In this document: piece by piece, positions 55,692 to 64,000 of the stretch
Numbering within the stretch: the first letter of the stretch is position 1
Layout of the letters: each line of letters opens with the position of its first letter
Source: an uncultured Propionibacteriaceae bacterium
GTDB lineage: Bacteria > Actinomycetota > Actinomycetes > Propionibacteriales > Propionibacteriaceae
Direction of reading: 5' to 3'
Length of the DNA stretch: 64,000 bases
Assembly: GCA_936924635.1 (NCBI GenBank)
Contig: CAKZHP010000132.1
Span: 62,001-126,000, forward strand
The notes under the pieces: generated by a model
Databases searched by the model: none
Told to the model about the DNA's origin: nothing
The model's input: the letters and a program-made list of their open reading frames with translations, nothing else
Made by a program: the position numbers and the translations under genes

Positions 55692-57236
55692 TCAGCGGCC
55701 GCGGCTGCTCGCCGAGGTCAGCCTCCCGACAGCGTCGGCGAGCGGCTCGTGCACCTGGCGGTCGCCGGTCGGGAGAAGCTCCAGGAGCCCGTTGGGGCAG
55801 TATCGTTCGTCATCCCAGCCGGGGTGACCGAGCACCGGGTAGAGGCAGATCCCCTCCACCGGCACCCCGCGCGACCGGGCGAGGGCGACCTGCTCCCAGA
55901 TATCGGTGAACCAGGCCGCCCGGACATCTCCCTCGATGCCGGTCTCCGACACCAGCACAGGGCGTCCGTACCGCCCGTACACCTCCGCGAGCAGGTCGGC
56001 GAACGGCCGGCGCCGTGGGTCGCCCGGCTGCAGGTGCGGCCCCCCGTGGAGCCACTGGTTGTCGTGGTAGTAGTTCACGCCCACCACGTCGAGCAGGTCG
56101 GAGCTGCCACCGAGCTGGGGCCACGCCCGGCCGCTGAGCATGTCCCACGCCTCGAACTGGGCCTGCCGTTGCCAGAACGCGGCTTCGGCGTCGTCGCGCG
56201 ACGTCGCAGCGACGTGGACCAGCGGCTCTGGCTGCACGAACCTGGCGTCGGGCACGACCTCGCGCACCGCGCGGGCCGCTCCGATCGCCGCCCGCACCAG
56301 CTGGACCTTGAGCTCCGTGCCGCGGCGCCGGACGAACGGGTTCAGGTACGCCACCTCGCCACCGCCCCACGAGAAGAAGCTGATCTCGTTGACGGGGGCG
56401 AACCAGTGGGGGCCCGGCGTCCGGTTCGCGATGCGGGAGGCTGTCGCGACCGCGTACTCGACGAGCCGTGGCACGAACCCGGGCCCCCAGACGTCGACGT
56501 CGTCGGGCCACCCGTAGTGGACGAGGTCCCAGATCACCTGCGTGCCCGTCTGAGCCGCCGCATCGAGCTGGCGGTCCAGGCTGCCGAAGTCTCGGCGACC
56601 GTTCCCTGACCCCTCGATGAGGTGCCAGCGAGCCCCGTCGCGGACGGTCAGGATCCCGTGCCGCGCCAGCAGCCGGTAGTCCTCGGCGGCTCGCGCGTCG
56701 TGCTGGGTCGCGGCGATCACGTCGACCCGTTGCCGGTCCACGTGGCGGCGATGGCTGGAGCACTCGAAGCCACCCTGGACGAACGACGCGAACACTCCGG
56801 GCGCCGGTGCCCGTGGCTGCTCGACAGCCAGTGCCGCGACCACGGCCGCCCACCTCGAGCCGCTCTCGGCCGATGAGGGGGCGACCAGGGGTGGGCGGTG
56901 CGCGAGCAGCTCTAGCGCCGCGTACAGGTCAGGCGGGTCCTGGCACGGCACCACGACGTCGTACGCGGGGATCACCGAGCACAGGTAGGCGATGGTGTCC
57001 TCGAACGACAGCGTGTACGGGATGGTGTCCACCCGCACACCCGTGAGCGGCCAGGCCGCCGGGGCGCCCTCTCGCCGCATGCACACCACCACGTCGAGGG
57101 CGTGACGGGCCGGGTCGAGGTGCGCCGCGAGCTGCCGGACATCGGTCTCCACCTCCGGCCCGAGCCACCAGCAGACGACCAGCACCCGTCTCGGCCAGGC
57201 CGTGCCGGCGGGGTCCCGTGGAGCGTCAGCGACCAC
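55692..57236 (-). CDS. GH1-like glycosidase with N-terminal Rossmann-like domain
   Basis: GTG 57236 overlaps the stop of the mutase fusion (TAGTG), giving 514 residues. Residues 1 to about 150 resemble a glycosyltransferase-type Rossmann domain (RRVLVVCWWLGPEVETDVRQL, YDVVVPCQDPPDLY). From about residue 165 the sequence is a GH1-like barrel. It has GFECSSHRR, ATQHDARAAEDYRLLARHG, WDLVHYGWPDDV, the probable acid/base Glu in APVNEISFF (near 280) and the nucleophile Glu in LVSETGIEG (near 430). A hydrolase coupled to a galactofuranose-type enzyme suggests glycan tailoring or turnover. The substrate is unknown. Confidence 0.8.
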   Translation of the reverse strand: MVADAPRDPAGTAWPRRVLVVCWWLGPEVETDVRQLAAHLDPARHALDVVVCMRREGAPAAWPLTGVRVDTIPYTLSFEDTIAYLCSVIPAYDVVVPCQDPPDLYAALELLAHRPPLVAPSSAESGSRWAAVVAALAVEQPRAPAPGVFASFVQGGFECSSHRRHVDRQRVDVIAATQHDARAAEDYRLLARHGILTVRDGARWHLIEGSGNGRRDFGSLDRQLDAAAQTGTQVIWDLVHYGWPDDVDVWGPGFVPRLVEYAVATASRIANRTPGPHWFAPVNEISFFSWGGGEVAYLNPFVRRRGTELKVQLVRAAIGAARAVREVVPDARFVQPEPLVHVAATSRDDAEAAFWQRQAQFEAWDMLSGRAWPQLGGSSDLLDVVGVNYYHDNQWLHGGPHLQPGDPRRRPFADLLAEVYGRYGRPVLVSETGIEGDVRAAWFTDIWEQVALARSRGVPVEGICLYPVLGHPGWDDERYCPNGLLELLPTGDRQVHEPLADAVGRLTSASSRGR

Positions 57237-59509
57237 TACGCCGTACGCGTCGCGGTGCCCTCGAGCTCCGCGAACGTGTCCAGCGCCTGCGCCACGACCT
57301 GGTCCATGTTGAGGTAGCGGTACGTGGCGAGACGGCCCACGAACGTGACGTCCTTCTCCGCCTCGGCGAGTGCGGCGTACTGCGCGTACAGCTGCTTGTT
57401 CTCCTCGCGCGGGATCGGGTAGTACGGGTCGCCCTCGGCCGAGGGGAACTCGTAGGAGATGCTCGTGCGCTCGTGGCGCTGGCCGGTGAGGTGCTTGTAC
57501 TCGGTGACCCGCGTGTACGGGACGGCCGGGTCGGGGTAGTTGACCACCGCGACCGGCTGCCACCACTCGACGTCGTGCGTCTCGTGCGTGAACTGCAGGC
57601 TGCGGTACGGCAGACGGCCCAGGCGGTAGCCGAAGTACTCGTCCACAGGCCCGGTGAAGACGGTGTGGTGCACGGGCATGTCGGCCACGTCGGCGTACTC
57701 GCAACCGGTCTCCACCGTGATGTTGGGGTGGTCGAGGATGTTCTCGAACATCGCCGTGTAGCCCTGGTCGGGCATCGCCTGGAAGCGGTCGGTGAAGTAC
57801 CGGTCGTCGGTGCTCGTGCGCGTCGGCACGCGCGAGGTGACGCTGCTGTCGAGCTGCGACGGGTCGAGACCCCACTGCTTGCGCGTGTAGCCCTGGAAGA
57901 ACTTCTCGTAGAGGTCCTGCCCGACCTGGCTCACCACCACGTCCTCGGAGGTGCGGATGACGTCGCGCGGCGCGGCCCGCCGCGCCAGGAACTCCGCGGC
58001 CTCCTCCTCGGTGCGCAGGTCGAGGTCGTAGAGCTCGTTGAGGGTGGTGCGGTTGATCGGGATCGGCAGCTTCTTGTCGCCGACCGACGCCAGCACGCGG
58101 TGCTCGTACGGACGCCAGCCGGTGAACCGCGACAGGTACTCGACGACGTGGGAGTCCTTCGTGTGGAAGATGTGCGGACCGTACGGGTGCACGAGCACGC
58201 CCGCCTCGTCGAGCGCGTCGTACGCGTTGCCGCCGATGTGGGGCCGGCGGTCCACGACGCGTACGGTGCGGCCGCTGCGGGCGAACCGCTCCGCCATCAC
58301 CGCGCCGGCGTAGCCGGCACCGACCACCAGCACGTCGGGGCCGGGGCGGGAGAGGCGACGGGGCGTACGGGCGGGGGCGGCCAGGGCGGCGTCGAGCTCG
58401 GCGCGCATGGTGGCGAACGTCGCGTCCCACGACATCTGGCGCAGGCGCTCGTCCACCGGGTCGAGCCAGCCGTCGGTGGCGCCGAGGTCGCGCTGGCGGC
58501 GGATCGCGCCGGCGAAGGCGTCGGCGTCGGCCGCGATGGCGACCGCGTCCAGGTCGCCGTAGGTGCTGACGACGTCGGCGACCGGCGTCGAGACCACGGG
58601 CCGCCCGGCGGCCAGGTACTCCGGCGTCTTGGTGGGGGAGATGAACCGGGTGGCCTCGTTCATGGCGAACGGCATCATGGCGACGTCCCAGCCGGCCAGG
58701 TACGCGGGCAGCTCGTCGTACTTCTTGCCGCCCAGCCAGTGCAGGTTCGGAGCCTGCGGGAGCGTCTTCGGGTCGATCTTCACGACCGGGCCCACCATGA
58801 CCACGGCCCAGTCCGGGAGCGCGGCGGCCGTGGCCGCGACCAGGTCGAGGTCGACGCGCTCGTCGATGACGCCGACGTAGCCGACCCGCGGTCGGGGCAG
58901 CTTCCGCTGGTCGGCAGGCTCCGCCACGCCTTGCGTACGGGCCTGGGCGAAGTGCGCGGCGTCCACCGACGACGGCAGCAGGTGCACGTTCGGGTGCCGG
59001 TCCTTGCGCGCCTCGTACAGGCTGCGGCCACCGGTGAAGACCACGTCGGCCGACGACATCAGACGTGACTCGGCGGTGACGAGGCGCGGGTCGGCACCGG
59101 CGAACGCGCTGAGCTCGTCCATGCAGTCGAAGACCACCGCCCGGGCGGGGATGGCCTCGCCGATCTCACGCATCAGCGGCGAGTAGTACCAGTGCACCGC
59201 GGGCTCGGGCAGGGCCGTGCGGGCGAATGCCTCCAGCAGCCCACGCAGCCCCTGCAGCTGCTCGGTCTCGGTCCAGGTGTCGGGGGTGCGGGGGCGGAGG
59301 GCGACCACGCCGTCGGCGGGGAAGTCGTGGTGCTCGAGGTAGGGCAGGTCGTGGGAGGTGGGGATGGGCTCCTCCCAGAAGAAGACCCGCTGCTGCCGAG
59401 CCGCGCGCGTCATCAGGTGCTGCGGCCGCTGCCTCACGAAGTCCCACCGCAGGTGGGAGAAGCACAGCAGGGGGCCGTCGCTGGACGTGAGCGCGCTCGG
59501 CAAGGTCAT
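57236..59509 (-). CDS. Glycosyltransferase fused to UDP-galactopyranose mutase
   Basis: The 757-residue protein has two enzymes. Residues 1 to about 385 are a GT-B glycosyltransferase-like domain (LLCFSHLRWDFVRQRPQHLM, RVGYVGVIDERVDLDL, ISPTKTPEYLAAGRPVVSTP). From about residue 389 follows a flavin mutase (VLVVGAGYAGAVMAERF, GGNAYD, YGPHIFHT, FFQGYTRKQWG, YEFPSAEGDPYYPIP). The mutase makes UDP-galactofuranose, which the linked domain might use directly. The usual arrangement is two separate genes. A GH1-like gene is coupled downstream. Confidence 0.92.
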   Translation of the reverse strand: MTLPSALTSSDGPLLCFSHLRWDFVRQRPQHLMTRAARQQRVFFWEEPIPTSHDLPYLEHHDFPADGVVALRPRTPDTWTETEQLQGLRGLLEAFARTALPEPAVHWYYSPLMREIGEAIPARAVVFDCMDELSAFAGADPRLVTAESRLMSSADVVFTGGRSLYEARKDRHPNVHLLPSSVDAAHFAQARTQGVAEPADQRKLPRPRVGYVGVIDERVDLDLVAATAAALPDWAVVMVGPVVKIDPKTLPQAPNLHWLGGKKYDELPAYLAGWDVAMMPFAMNEATRFISPTKTPEYLAAGRPVVSTPVADVVSTYGDLDAVAIAADADAFAGAIRRQRDLGATDGWLDPVDERLRQMSWDATFATMRAELDAALAAPARTPRRLSRPGPDVLVVGAGYAGAVMAERFARSGRTVRVVDRRPHIGGNAYDALDEAGVLVHPYGPHIFHTKDSHVVEYLSRFTGWRPYEHRVLASVGDKKLPIPINRTTLNELYDLDLRTEEEAAEFLARRAAPRDVIRTSEDVVVSQVGQDLYEKFFQGYTRKQWGLDPSQLDSSVTSRVPTRTSTDDRYFTDRFQAMPDQGYTAMFENILDHPNITVETGCEYADVADMPVHHTVFTGPVDEYFGYRLGRLPYRSLQFTHETHDVEWWQPVAVVNYPDPAVPYTRVTEYKHLTGQRHERTSISYEFPSAEGDPYYPIPREENKQLYAQYAALAEAEKDVTFVGRLATYRYLNMDQVVAQALDTFAELEGTATRTA

Positions 59510-59759
59510 TCATCGCCTCCTCGGTCGTTCGACCCGTCGGGACGTGTGTCTCCCGATGCCAGCTGGGCCAGCGGGAGAGGGCGGGCCGGGCCCCGTCTCC
59601 CAGGGGGAGGGTAGAGCGGCCCATCCTCCCGTCACCACACTCCTGTCGCAGCGGCGCCCCGTAAGGGTGGCCGCTACGCGGGGACGCCCCGGACACCGAC
59701 CCACCTAGGGGTGATGCGCCCGTACCCCCCGCGGACGGGAGGGGACATAGGGTCTCGCC
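59510..59759. other. 250-base divergent spacer with GC hairpin
   Basis: The spacer between the mutase fusion and the VOC gene holds a potential hairpin, GGGAGA (59573-59578) with TCTCCC (59596-59601) around a GC core. No convincing small gene is present. The two divergent promoters must lie here. Confidence 0.4.
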
Positions 59760-60164
59760 ATGGCTCTGCGCTACTACACGACCGTGGTCGACTGCCGTGA
59801 CATCGCTGCCCAGGCCCGCTGGTGGGCCGAGACGCTGGGGTGGCACATCGTCTTCGAGAACGACGAGGAGGTGTCTGTCGTCCCGGAGTGGGTCACCGAG
59901 GAGCCGGTGGCCGACCTCGACACCTGGCTCCGAGCCGGCACCGGTCTGGTCTTCGTCCCTGTCGCGGAGGGCAAGACCGTGAAGAACCGGCTGCACATCG
60001 ACCTCGCCCCCCACACCAGTCAGGACCGGGACGCCGAGATCGCACGTCTGCTGGAGCGCGGTGCGACCCGCGTCGAGGTCGGCCAGACCGACGAGGCGAC
60101 CTGGACGGTGCTGGCCGACCCGGAGGGCAACGAATTCTGCGTGCTCAGCTCTCGCGACCGCTGA
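59760..60164 (+). CDS. VOC-fold (glyoxalase-like) protein
   Basis: The 134-residue protein opens LRYYTTVVDCRDIAAQARWWAETLGW and ends TVLADPEGNEFCVLSSRD, a standard VOC domain with the KNRLHIDLAP metal strand. It is the fourth intact VOC-type protein in the window. It converges with mutT1. No specific function can be named. Confidence 0.86.
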   Translation: MALRYYTTVVDCRDIAAQARWWAETLGWHIVFENDEEVSVVPEWVTEEPVADLDTWLRAGTGLVFVPVAEGKTVKNRLHIDLAPHTSQDRDAEIARLLERGATRVEVGQTDEATWTVLADPEGNEFCVLSSRDR

Positions 60165-60167
60165 GCC

Positions 60168-61070
60168 TCATCCCTGCGGCACCGGGAGGTGCCACTCGTG
60201 GGCGGCGACGAGACCGTCGTCGTCCACGTGCACGACCAAGGAGGCGCCAGGAACCATCGGCTCGTTCGGGATGTCGACGCCTGCCAGCATGGCCGGCAGC
60301 ACCGGCCGATGGCCGCACACCACCGTGGGCACCTGCTCGCGGCCGGCCTTCACGCTCAGCTTCCGCACGAATCGCTCCACGCCGGCCAGGTGGCTCTCGC
60401 CGACCTCCTCCGACAGCAGCGAGGCACCCTTCACCTTGAGGCCCGCCACGTTCGCGTACGGCTCCAGGGTCTGCAGGCAGCGCGTCGACGACGAGCTGCG
60501 CAGCTGCCTGATGCCGTACGCGGTGTAGAGCCCGACCAGGTTCTTGGCCTGCTTCTTGCCGAGGGAGTCGATGGGGCGCTTGCGGTCCTCCCCGCTCCAC
60601 TCCTTGCGCGGCAAGGACTTGGTGTGGCGCGTGATGATGAACGGCACGGTCTCGGGCAGCGCGACGGCCTCGTCGAGGACCGCCCGCTCGTCGAGGTAGG
60701 TGAGACGCTCTCGGGCCTCGTCGATCGGCAGCCACTCGACGCTGTCGACCTCGTCGTCGGGCATGCGGTGCGACATCTTCAGGATGTGGCCGACCCAGAA
60801 GCTGACCACCTTGGGGCCCTTCGGCACCTGGTAGGAGACGTCGGCGAGGGGAGCCCCCAGGCGCACGCGCACGCCGGTCTCCTCCTCCACCTCGCGCACC
60901 GCGGCGGCGTACGGCGGCTCCTTCTTGCCGCACTTGCCCTTCGGCAGCGACCAGTCGTTGTACGCCGGCCGGTGCACCACCGCCACCGACCGGCGCAGAC
61001 CGTGCCCGGTGAGGAGGACCGCACCGGCGGCCCGGATCACCCCGTCGGAGCTCTTCGACCTGGGGCTCAT
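60168..61070 (-). CDS. mutT1: Nudix hydrolase with C-terminal histidine phosphatase domain (MutT1 type)
   Basis: The 300-residue protein has an N-terminal Nudix box ([23 protein letters not shown], from about residue 45) and a C-terminal phosphatase-like half ([26 protein letters not shown]). This two-domain architecture is that of mycobacterial MutT1, which hydrolyses 8-oxo-(d)GTP and diadenosine polyphosphates. Its ATG overlaps the ppk stop. Confidence 0.93.
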   Translation of the reverse strand: MSPRSKSSDGVIRAAGAVLLTGHGLRRSVAVVHRPAYNDWSLPKGKCGKKEPPYAAAVREVEEETGVRVRLGAPLADVSYQVPKGPKVVSFWVGHILKMSHRMPDDEVDSVEWLPIDEARERLTYLDERAVLDEAVALPETVPFIITRHTKSLPRKEWSGEDRKRPIDSLGKKQAKNLVGLYTAYGIRQLRSSSSTRCLQTLEPYANVAGLKVKGASLLSEEVGESHLAGVERFVRKLSVKAGREQVPTVVCGHRPVLPAMLAGVDIPNEPMVPGASLVVHVDDDGLVAAHEWHLPVPQG

Positions 61071-63178
61071 GCCGGTCCTCTCCGAGCGCCCATGACCTGG
61101 ATCAGGTGCTCCTGCAGGTCGAGCAACGGTCGTCCTTCCGCCTCCTTGGTGCGCTCGGTCCAGCCCTCGGGCCCGAGGTGCCAGGCGGCCGTGCCCTCGT
61201 CGAAGGCGAGGGCGAACAGCTCCTCGACCTGGGCGATGTGCGCCTCGTTCGCGAGCTTCACCACGACCTCCACGCGCCGGTCGAGGTTGCGATGCATCAG
61301 ATCGGCCGAGCCGATGCCCACGGTCGCGCGGCCGCCGGTCGCGAACCAGAACAGGCGGCTGTGCTCCAGGAACCGGCCCAGGATGCTGCGCACCCGCACG
61401 TTCTCGCTCAGGCCGGGCACTCCTGCCTTCAGCCCGCAGATGCCACGCACCCACACATCGACCGGCACTCCAGCCTGCGAGGCGCGGTAGATCGCGTCGA
61501 TCAGCTGCTCGTCGACGATGGAGTTCACCTTGATCTTCACGCCCGACGGCAGGCCGGCGCGATGGTTGGAGATCTCGGTCTCGATCATCGCGAGCAGGCC
61601 CTTGCGCACGCCGTGGGGGGCGACCAGGAGGCGACGGTAGTTGGTCTCCTGCGTCATGCCCGAGAGGTGGTTGAACAGGCGCGCCACGTCCTCGGTGATC
61701 ACCGGGTTCGAGGTCAGCAGGCCCATGTCCTCGTACATGCGGGCGGTCTTGGGGTTGTAGTTGCCGGTGCCGATGTGGGCGTAGCGGCGCAAGGACTCGC
61801 CCTCGTCGCGCACCACCAGCGCCAGCTTGCAGTGCGTCTTCAGCCCCACCATGCCGTACACGACGTGCACGCCGGCCTTCTCCAGCTTGCGCGCCCACGC
61901 GATGTTGGCCTGCTCGTCGAACCGGGCCTTGATCTCCACCACGGCGAGCACCTGCTTGCCCGTCTGCGCGGCCTCGATGAGGGCGTCGACGATGGGGGAG
62001 TCGCCCGAGGTGCGGTAGAGCGTCTGCTTGATGGCCAGCACGTGCGGGTCGGCCGCTGCCTGCTCGATGAACCGCTGCACGGAGGTCGCGAACGAGTCGT
62101 ACGGGTGGTGCAGCAGCACGTCGCGCCGCTTCAGCGCCGTGAACAGGTCGGCGGCCTGCGCCGTCTCCACCTCCGCCAGGTGGGGGTTGGTCTTGGGCAG
62201 GAAGCTCGGGTAGGAGAGGTCCTCGCGATCGGCGTCGGCCAGGGAGAACAGCCCTCGCAGGTCGAGCGGCGCGGGCAGCGTGAACACCTCGGCGGGGGAG
62301 ATGTCGAGCTCTCGCACCAGCAGGTCGAGCATGGCCTCGTCGACGTCGTCGGTGACCTCGAGACGTACGGGCGGGCGGCCGACCTTGCTGCGCAGCAGCT
62401 CCTTCTCCAGGGCGTACAGGAGATTCTCAGCGTCGTCCTCCTCGACCTCCACGTCTTCGTTGCGCGTCACCCGGAAGGTCGTGACGCGCAGCACCTGCAT
62501 GCCGTTGAAGAGCCGGTCGAGGTGGGCGTGGATGACGTCCTCCAGCGGCACGAACCTGCCCTCGTCGACGAGCAGGAAGCGCGGCAGCACGTTGGGCACC
62601 TTGATGCGTGCGAACTGCCGGGTCCCCGTGGCCGGGTTGCGCAACTGCACGGCCAGGTTCAGCGACAGGCCGGAGATGTACGGGAACGGGTGTGACGGGT
62701 CGACCGCCAGGGGCGTCAGCACGGGCAGGATGCGGTCGTTGAAGAGCTTCGTGAGACGCGTCTGCTGGTCGGGCGTGAGGTCGGGCCAGGGGACGATGTG
62801 GATGTTGTTGCGAGCCAGCTCGGGGCGGACCACCTCGGAGAAGATGCGCGACTGCTCGGTGACCAGCTCGCGGGTGCGGCTAAGGATCAGCTCGTGCAGG
62901 TCACGGGGCAGGATGCCGGAGGCCGACGGCTTGGCCACGCGCGCCGCCAGGCGCCGCTTCAGGCCGGCCACCCGGACCATGAAGAACTCGTCCAGGTTGG
63001 AGCTGAAGATGGCGAGGAACCTCGCACGCTCCAGCAGCGGGATCCGTGCCTCGTCGCGCGCCAGGTCCAGCACCCGCTCGTTGAACGCCAGCCAGCTCAG
63101 CTCCCGGTCGCTGTAGCGGTCCTCGGGCAGTGGCGTCTCGTCGGCGGGCGCGGGCGCGCCGGTGGCCTGCTCGGTCAT
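61067..63178 (-). CDS. ppk: Polyphosphate kinase
   Basis: The 703-residue PPK1 has the N-terminal domain ([17 protein letters not shown]), HHPYDSF and the autophosphorylated His in [22 protein letters not shown], followed by the second conserved region [21 protein letters not shown]. It reversibly transfers the gamma phosphate of ATP to polyphosphate. Four-base overlaps link it to mshD and mutT1. It and the pst genes would together manage phosphate uptake and storage. Confidence 0.97.
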   Translation of the reverse strand: MTEQATGAPAPADETPLPEDRYSDRELSWLAFNERVLDLARDEARIPLLERARFLAIFSSNLDEFFMVRVAGLKRRLAARVAKPSASGILPRDLHELILSRTRELVTEQSRIFSEVVRPELARNNIHIVPWPDLTPDQQTRLTKLFNDRILPVLTPLAVDPSHPFPYISGLSLNLAVQLRNPATGTRQFARIKVPNVLPRFLLVDEGRFVPLEDVIHAHLDRLFNGMQVLRVTTFRVTRNEDVEVEEDDAENLLYALEKELLRSKVGRPPVRLEVTDDVDEAMLDLLVRELDISPAEVFTLPAPLDLRGLFSLADADREDLSYPSFLPKTNPHLAEVETAQAADLFTALKRRDVLLHHPYDSFATSVQRFIEQAAADPHVLAIKQTLYRTSGDSPIVDALIEAAQTGKQVLAVVEIKARFDEQANIAWARKLEKAGVHVVYGMVGLKTHCKLALVVRDEGESLRRYAHIGTGNYNPKTARMYEDMGLLTSNPVITEDVARLFNHLSGMTQETNYRRLLVAPHGVRKGLLAMIETEISNHRAGLPSGVKIKVNSIVDEQLIDAIYRASQAGVPVDVWVRGICGLKAGVPGLSENVRVRSILGRFLEHSRLFWFATGGRATVGIGSADLMHRNLDRRVEVVVKLANEAHIAQVEELFALAFDEGTAAWHLGPEGWTERTKEAEGRPLLDLQEHLIQVMGARRGPA

Positions 63179-63999
63179 GAGGGGTCACCCTCCTGGTGGT
63201 AGAGGACGTCGGTACGGGTCACGGCGAAGCCGCTCCGCTCGTACATGCCGTGGGCGGTGGCGCTGTCGCCCTCGACGAAGAGCATCCCCTGCCGGCACCC
63301 GATGGCGGCGAGGTGGGAGAGGCCCGTCGCCAGCAGCGTCCGCCCCAGGCCCTGGCCAGCGGCGGCCGGGGAGATGCCGATCACGTACACCTCGCCGAGG
63401 GTCTCGGAGTGCCGCTTCGTCCAGATGAACCCGAGGGCGTCGTCACCCTTCCAGGCGATGAACAGACCGCCGGGGTCGAACCAGTCCTGGGCCATCCGGA
63501 GCCGCAGGTCGGCCAGCGTCAGCGCCCCCTGCTCCGGGTGGCTCGCGAAGGCTGCGGCGTTGACCGCCAGCAGCGCGCCCTCGTCGCCGGGCCGGAACGT
63601 GGTGACCCTGACCCCCGCAGGCGGCTCGGGGGCGGGGGAGTCGTCGAGGGCACGGTCCATGCGGTGCAGCGTGCGGGCGGGGGAGAAGCCCTGGCCGGTG
63701 AGCACGCGGCGCGTGTCGGCCCGGTCGCCGAACAACCACACGGCGGTGCCGGGGTGGGCGGGGAGCAGTGCGGCGAGCACGGCGCGTACGGTCTCGTCGT
63801 GACGTGCCGGGTCGGCGCAGATCTGAGCGGTCCGAGTACGGGGGTCGTGCTGGCCGTAGCCCACCACGGTGTCGTCGACGGCGAGCACGTGGTCGACGTC
63901 GGTCTGGGCGAGGTGCAGCAGCGCCTCCTCGTTGAGGGGCGCCACGCCGTCGGCCTCCTCGACCCGGGCCGCCAGGCGCCTCACCTGATGCTCGACCAC
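63175..63999 (-). CDS. mshD: Mycothiol synthase (possibly truncated by window edge)
   Basis: At least 274 residues show two GNAT folds. The second has the acetyl-CoA loop ([23 protein letters not shown]) and the MshD-typical end ([29 protein letters not shown]). MshD acetylates Cys-GlcN-Ins to form mycothiol. A GTG at 63999 is the last possible start in the window, but the family is usually about 300 residues, so the true start may lie beyond. It overlaps ppk by four bases. Confidence 0.9.
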   Translation of the reverse strand: MVEHQVRRLAARVEEADGVAPLNEEALLHLAQTDVDHVLAVDDTVVGYGQHDPRTRTAQICADPARHDETVRAVLAALLPAHPGTAVWLFGDRADTRRVLTGQGFSPARTLHRMDRALDDSPAPEPPAGVRVTTFRPGDEGALLAVNAAAFASHPEQGALTLADLRLRMAQDWFDPGGLFIAWKGDDALGFIWTKRHSETLGEVYVIGISPAAAGQGLGRTLLATGLSHLAAIGCRQGMLFVEGDSATAHGMYERSGFAVTRTDVLYHQEGDPS

Positions 64000-64000
64000 C

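Overview
The window is GC-rich (about 70%) and codes densely on both strands. It looks chromosomal, from an actinomycete that makes mycothiol. The evidence is a mycothione reductase (27961-29367), an MshD-type mycothiol synthase (right edge), a bS22-type micro-ribosomal protein (19262-19363), DUF2510 and WYL proteins, system II cytochrome c maturation genes and GTG-rich starts. Propionibacteriales is a plausible placement, but that is inference. I see no rRNA, tRNA, CRISPR array, insertion sequence or prophage.

0-14.4 kb mixes housekeeping genes with decay. It holds a CYTH protein (partial), an Orc1-like AAA ATPase preceded by three tandem 9-bp repeats, a secreted-type phosphoesterase with no usable start, a single-chain TreY-TreZ trehalose enzyme, DisA with altered catalytic motifs, RadA, a WYL regulator and several VOC-fold proteins. 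Four loci here are broken: a MATE transporter, a SnoaL-like gene, a DUF2330 gene and the phosphoesterase 5' end.

14.4-32.1 kb is mostly housekeeping. It contains a TIM-barrel isomerase, a CPBP protease, asd-proC, a helix-turn-helix protein, bS22, a glutaredoxin-like gene, then a translationally coupled phosphatase-tlpA-ccdA-resB-ccsB run. After these come an SDR, a large secreted protein with three repeats plus a seven-unit RCC1-like domain, mtr, a GH3 lipoprotein and a DUF2510 protein.

32.1-36.4 kb is pstSCAB, read leftward, with two PHO-box repeats upstream of pstS. At the right edge, mshD-ppk-mutT1 is read in the same direction. Between them (36.4-60.2 kb) lies what looks like an accessory block. 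It contains an SDR-flavoprotein pair, an eight-gene operon (binding protein, two permeases, two amidohydrolases, DegT aminotransferase, epimerase, DapA-like lyase), two Gfo/Idh dehydrogenases, a TIM-barrel isomerase, a LacI regulator, a KDPG aldolase and a PfkB-family sugar-acid kinase. Palindromes close to GGAAAGCGCTTTCC lie upstream of three of these units and a weaker relative lies upstream of the fourth, so I propose one regulon: an undescribed carbohydrate, amino-sugar or cyclitol catabolic system ending in pyruvate and a triose phosphate. The block also carries an orphan LuxR response regulator and an unusual gene pair, a glycosyltransferase/UDP-galactopyranose mutase fusion followed by a GH1-like hydrolase.

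A sequence-wide oddity is the excess of the palindrome CGTACG. It is partly made by using the rare codons GTA and CGT in specific contexts. Because several genes carry single-base frameshifts, some pseudogene calls could be sequencing errors.
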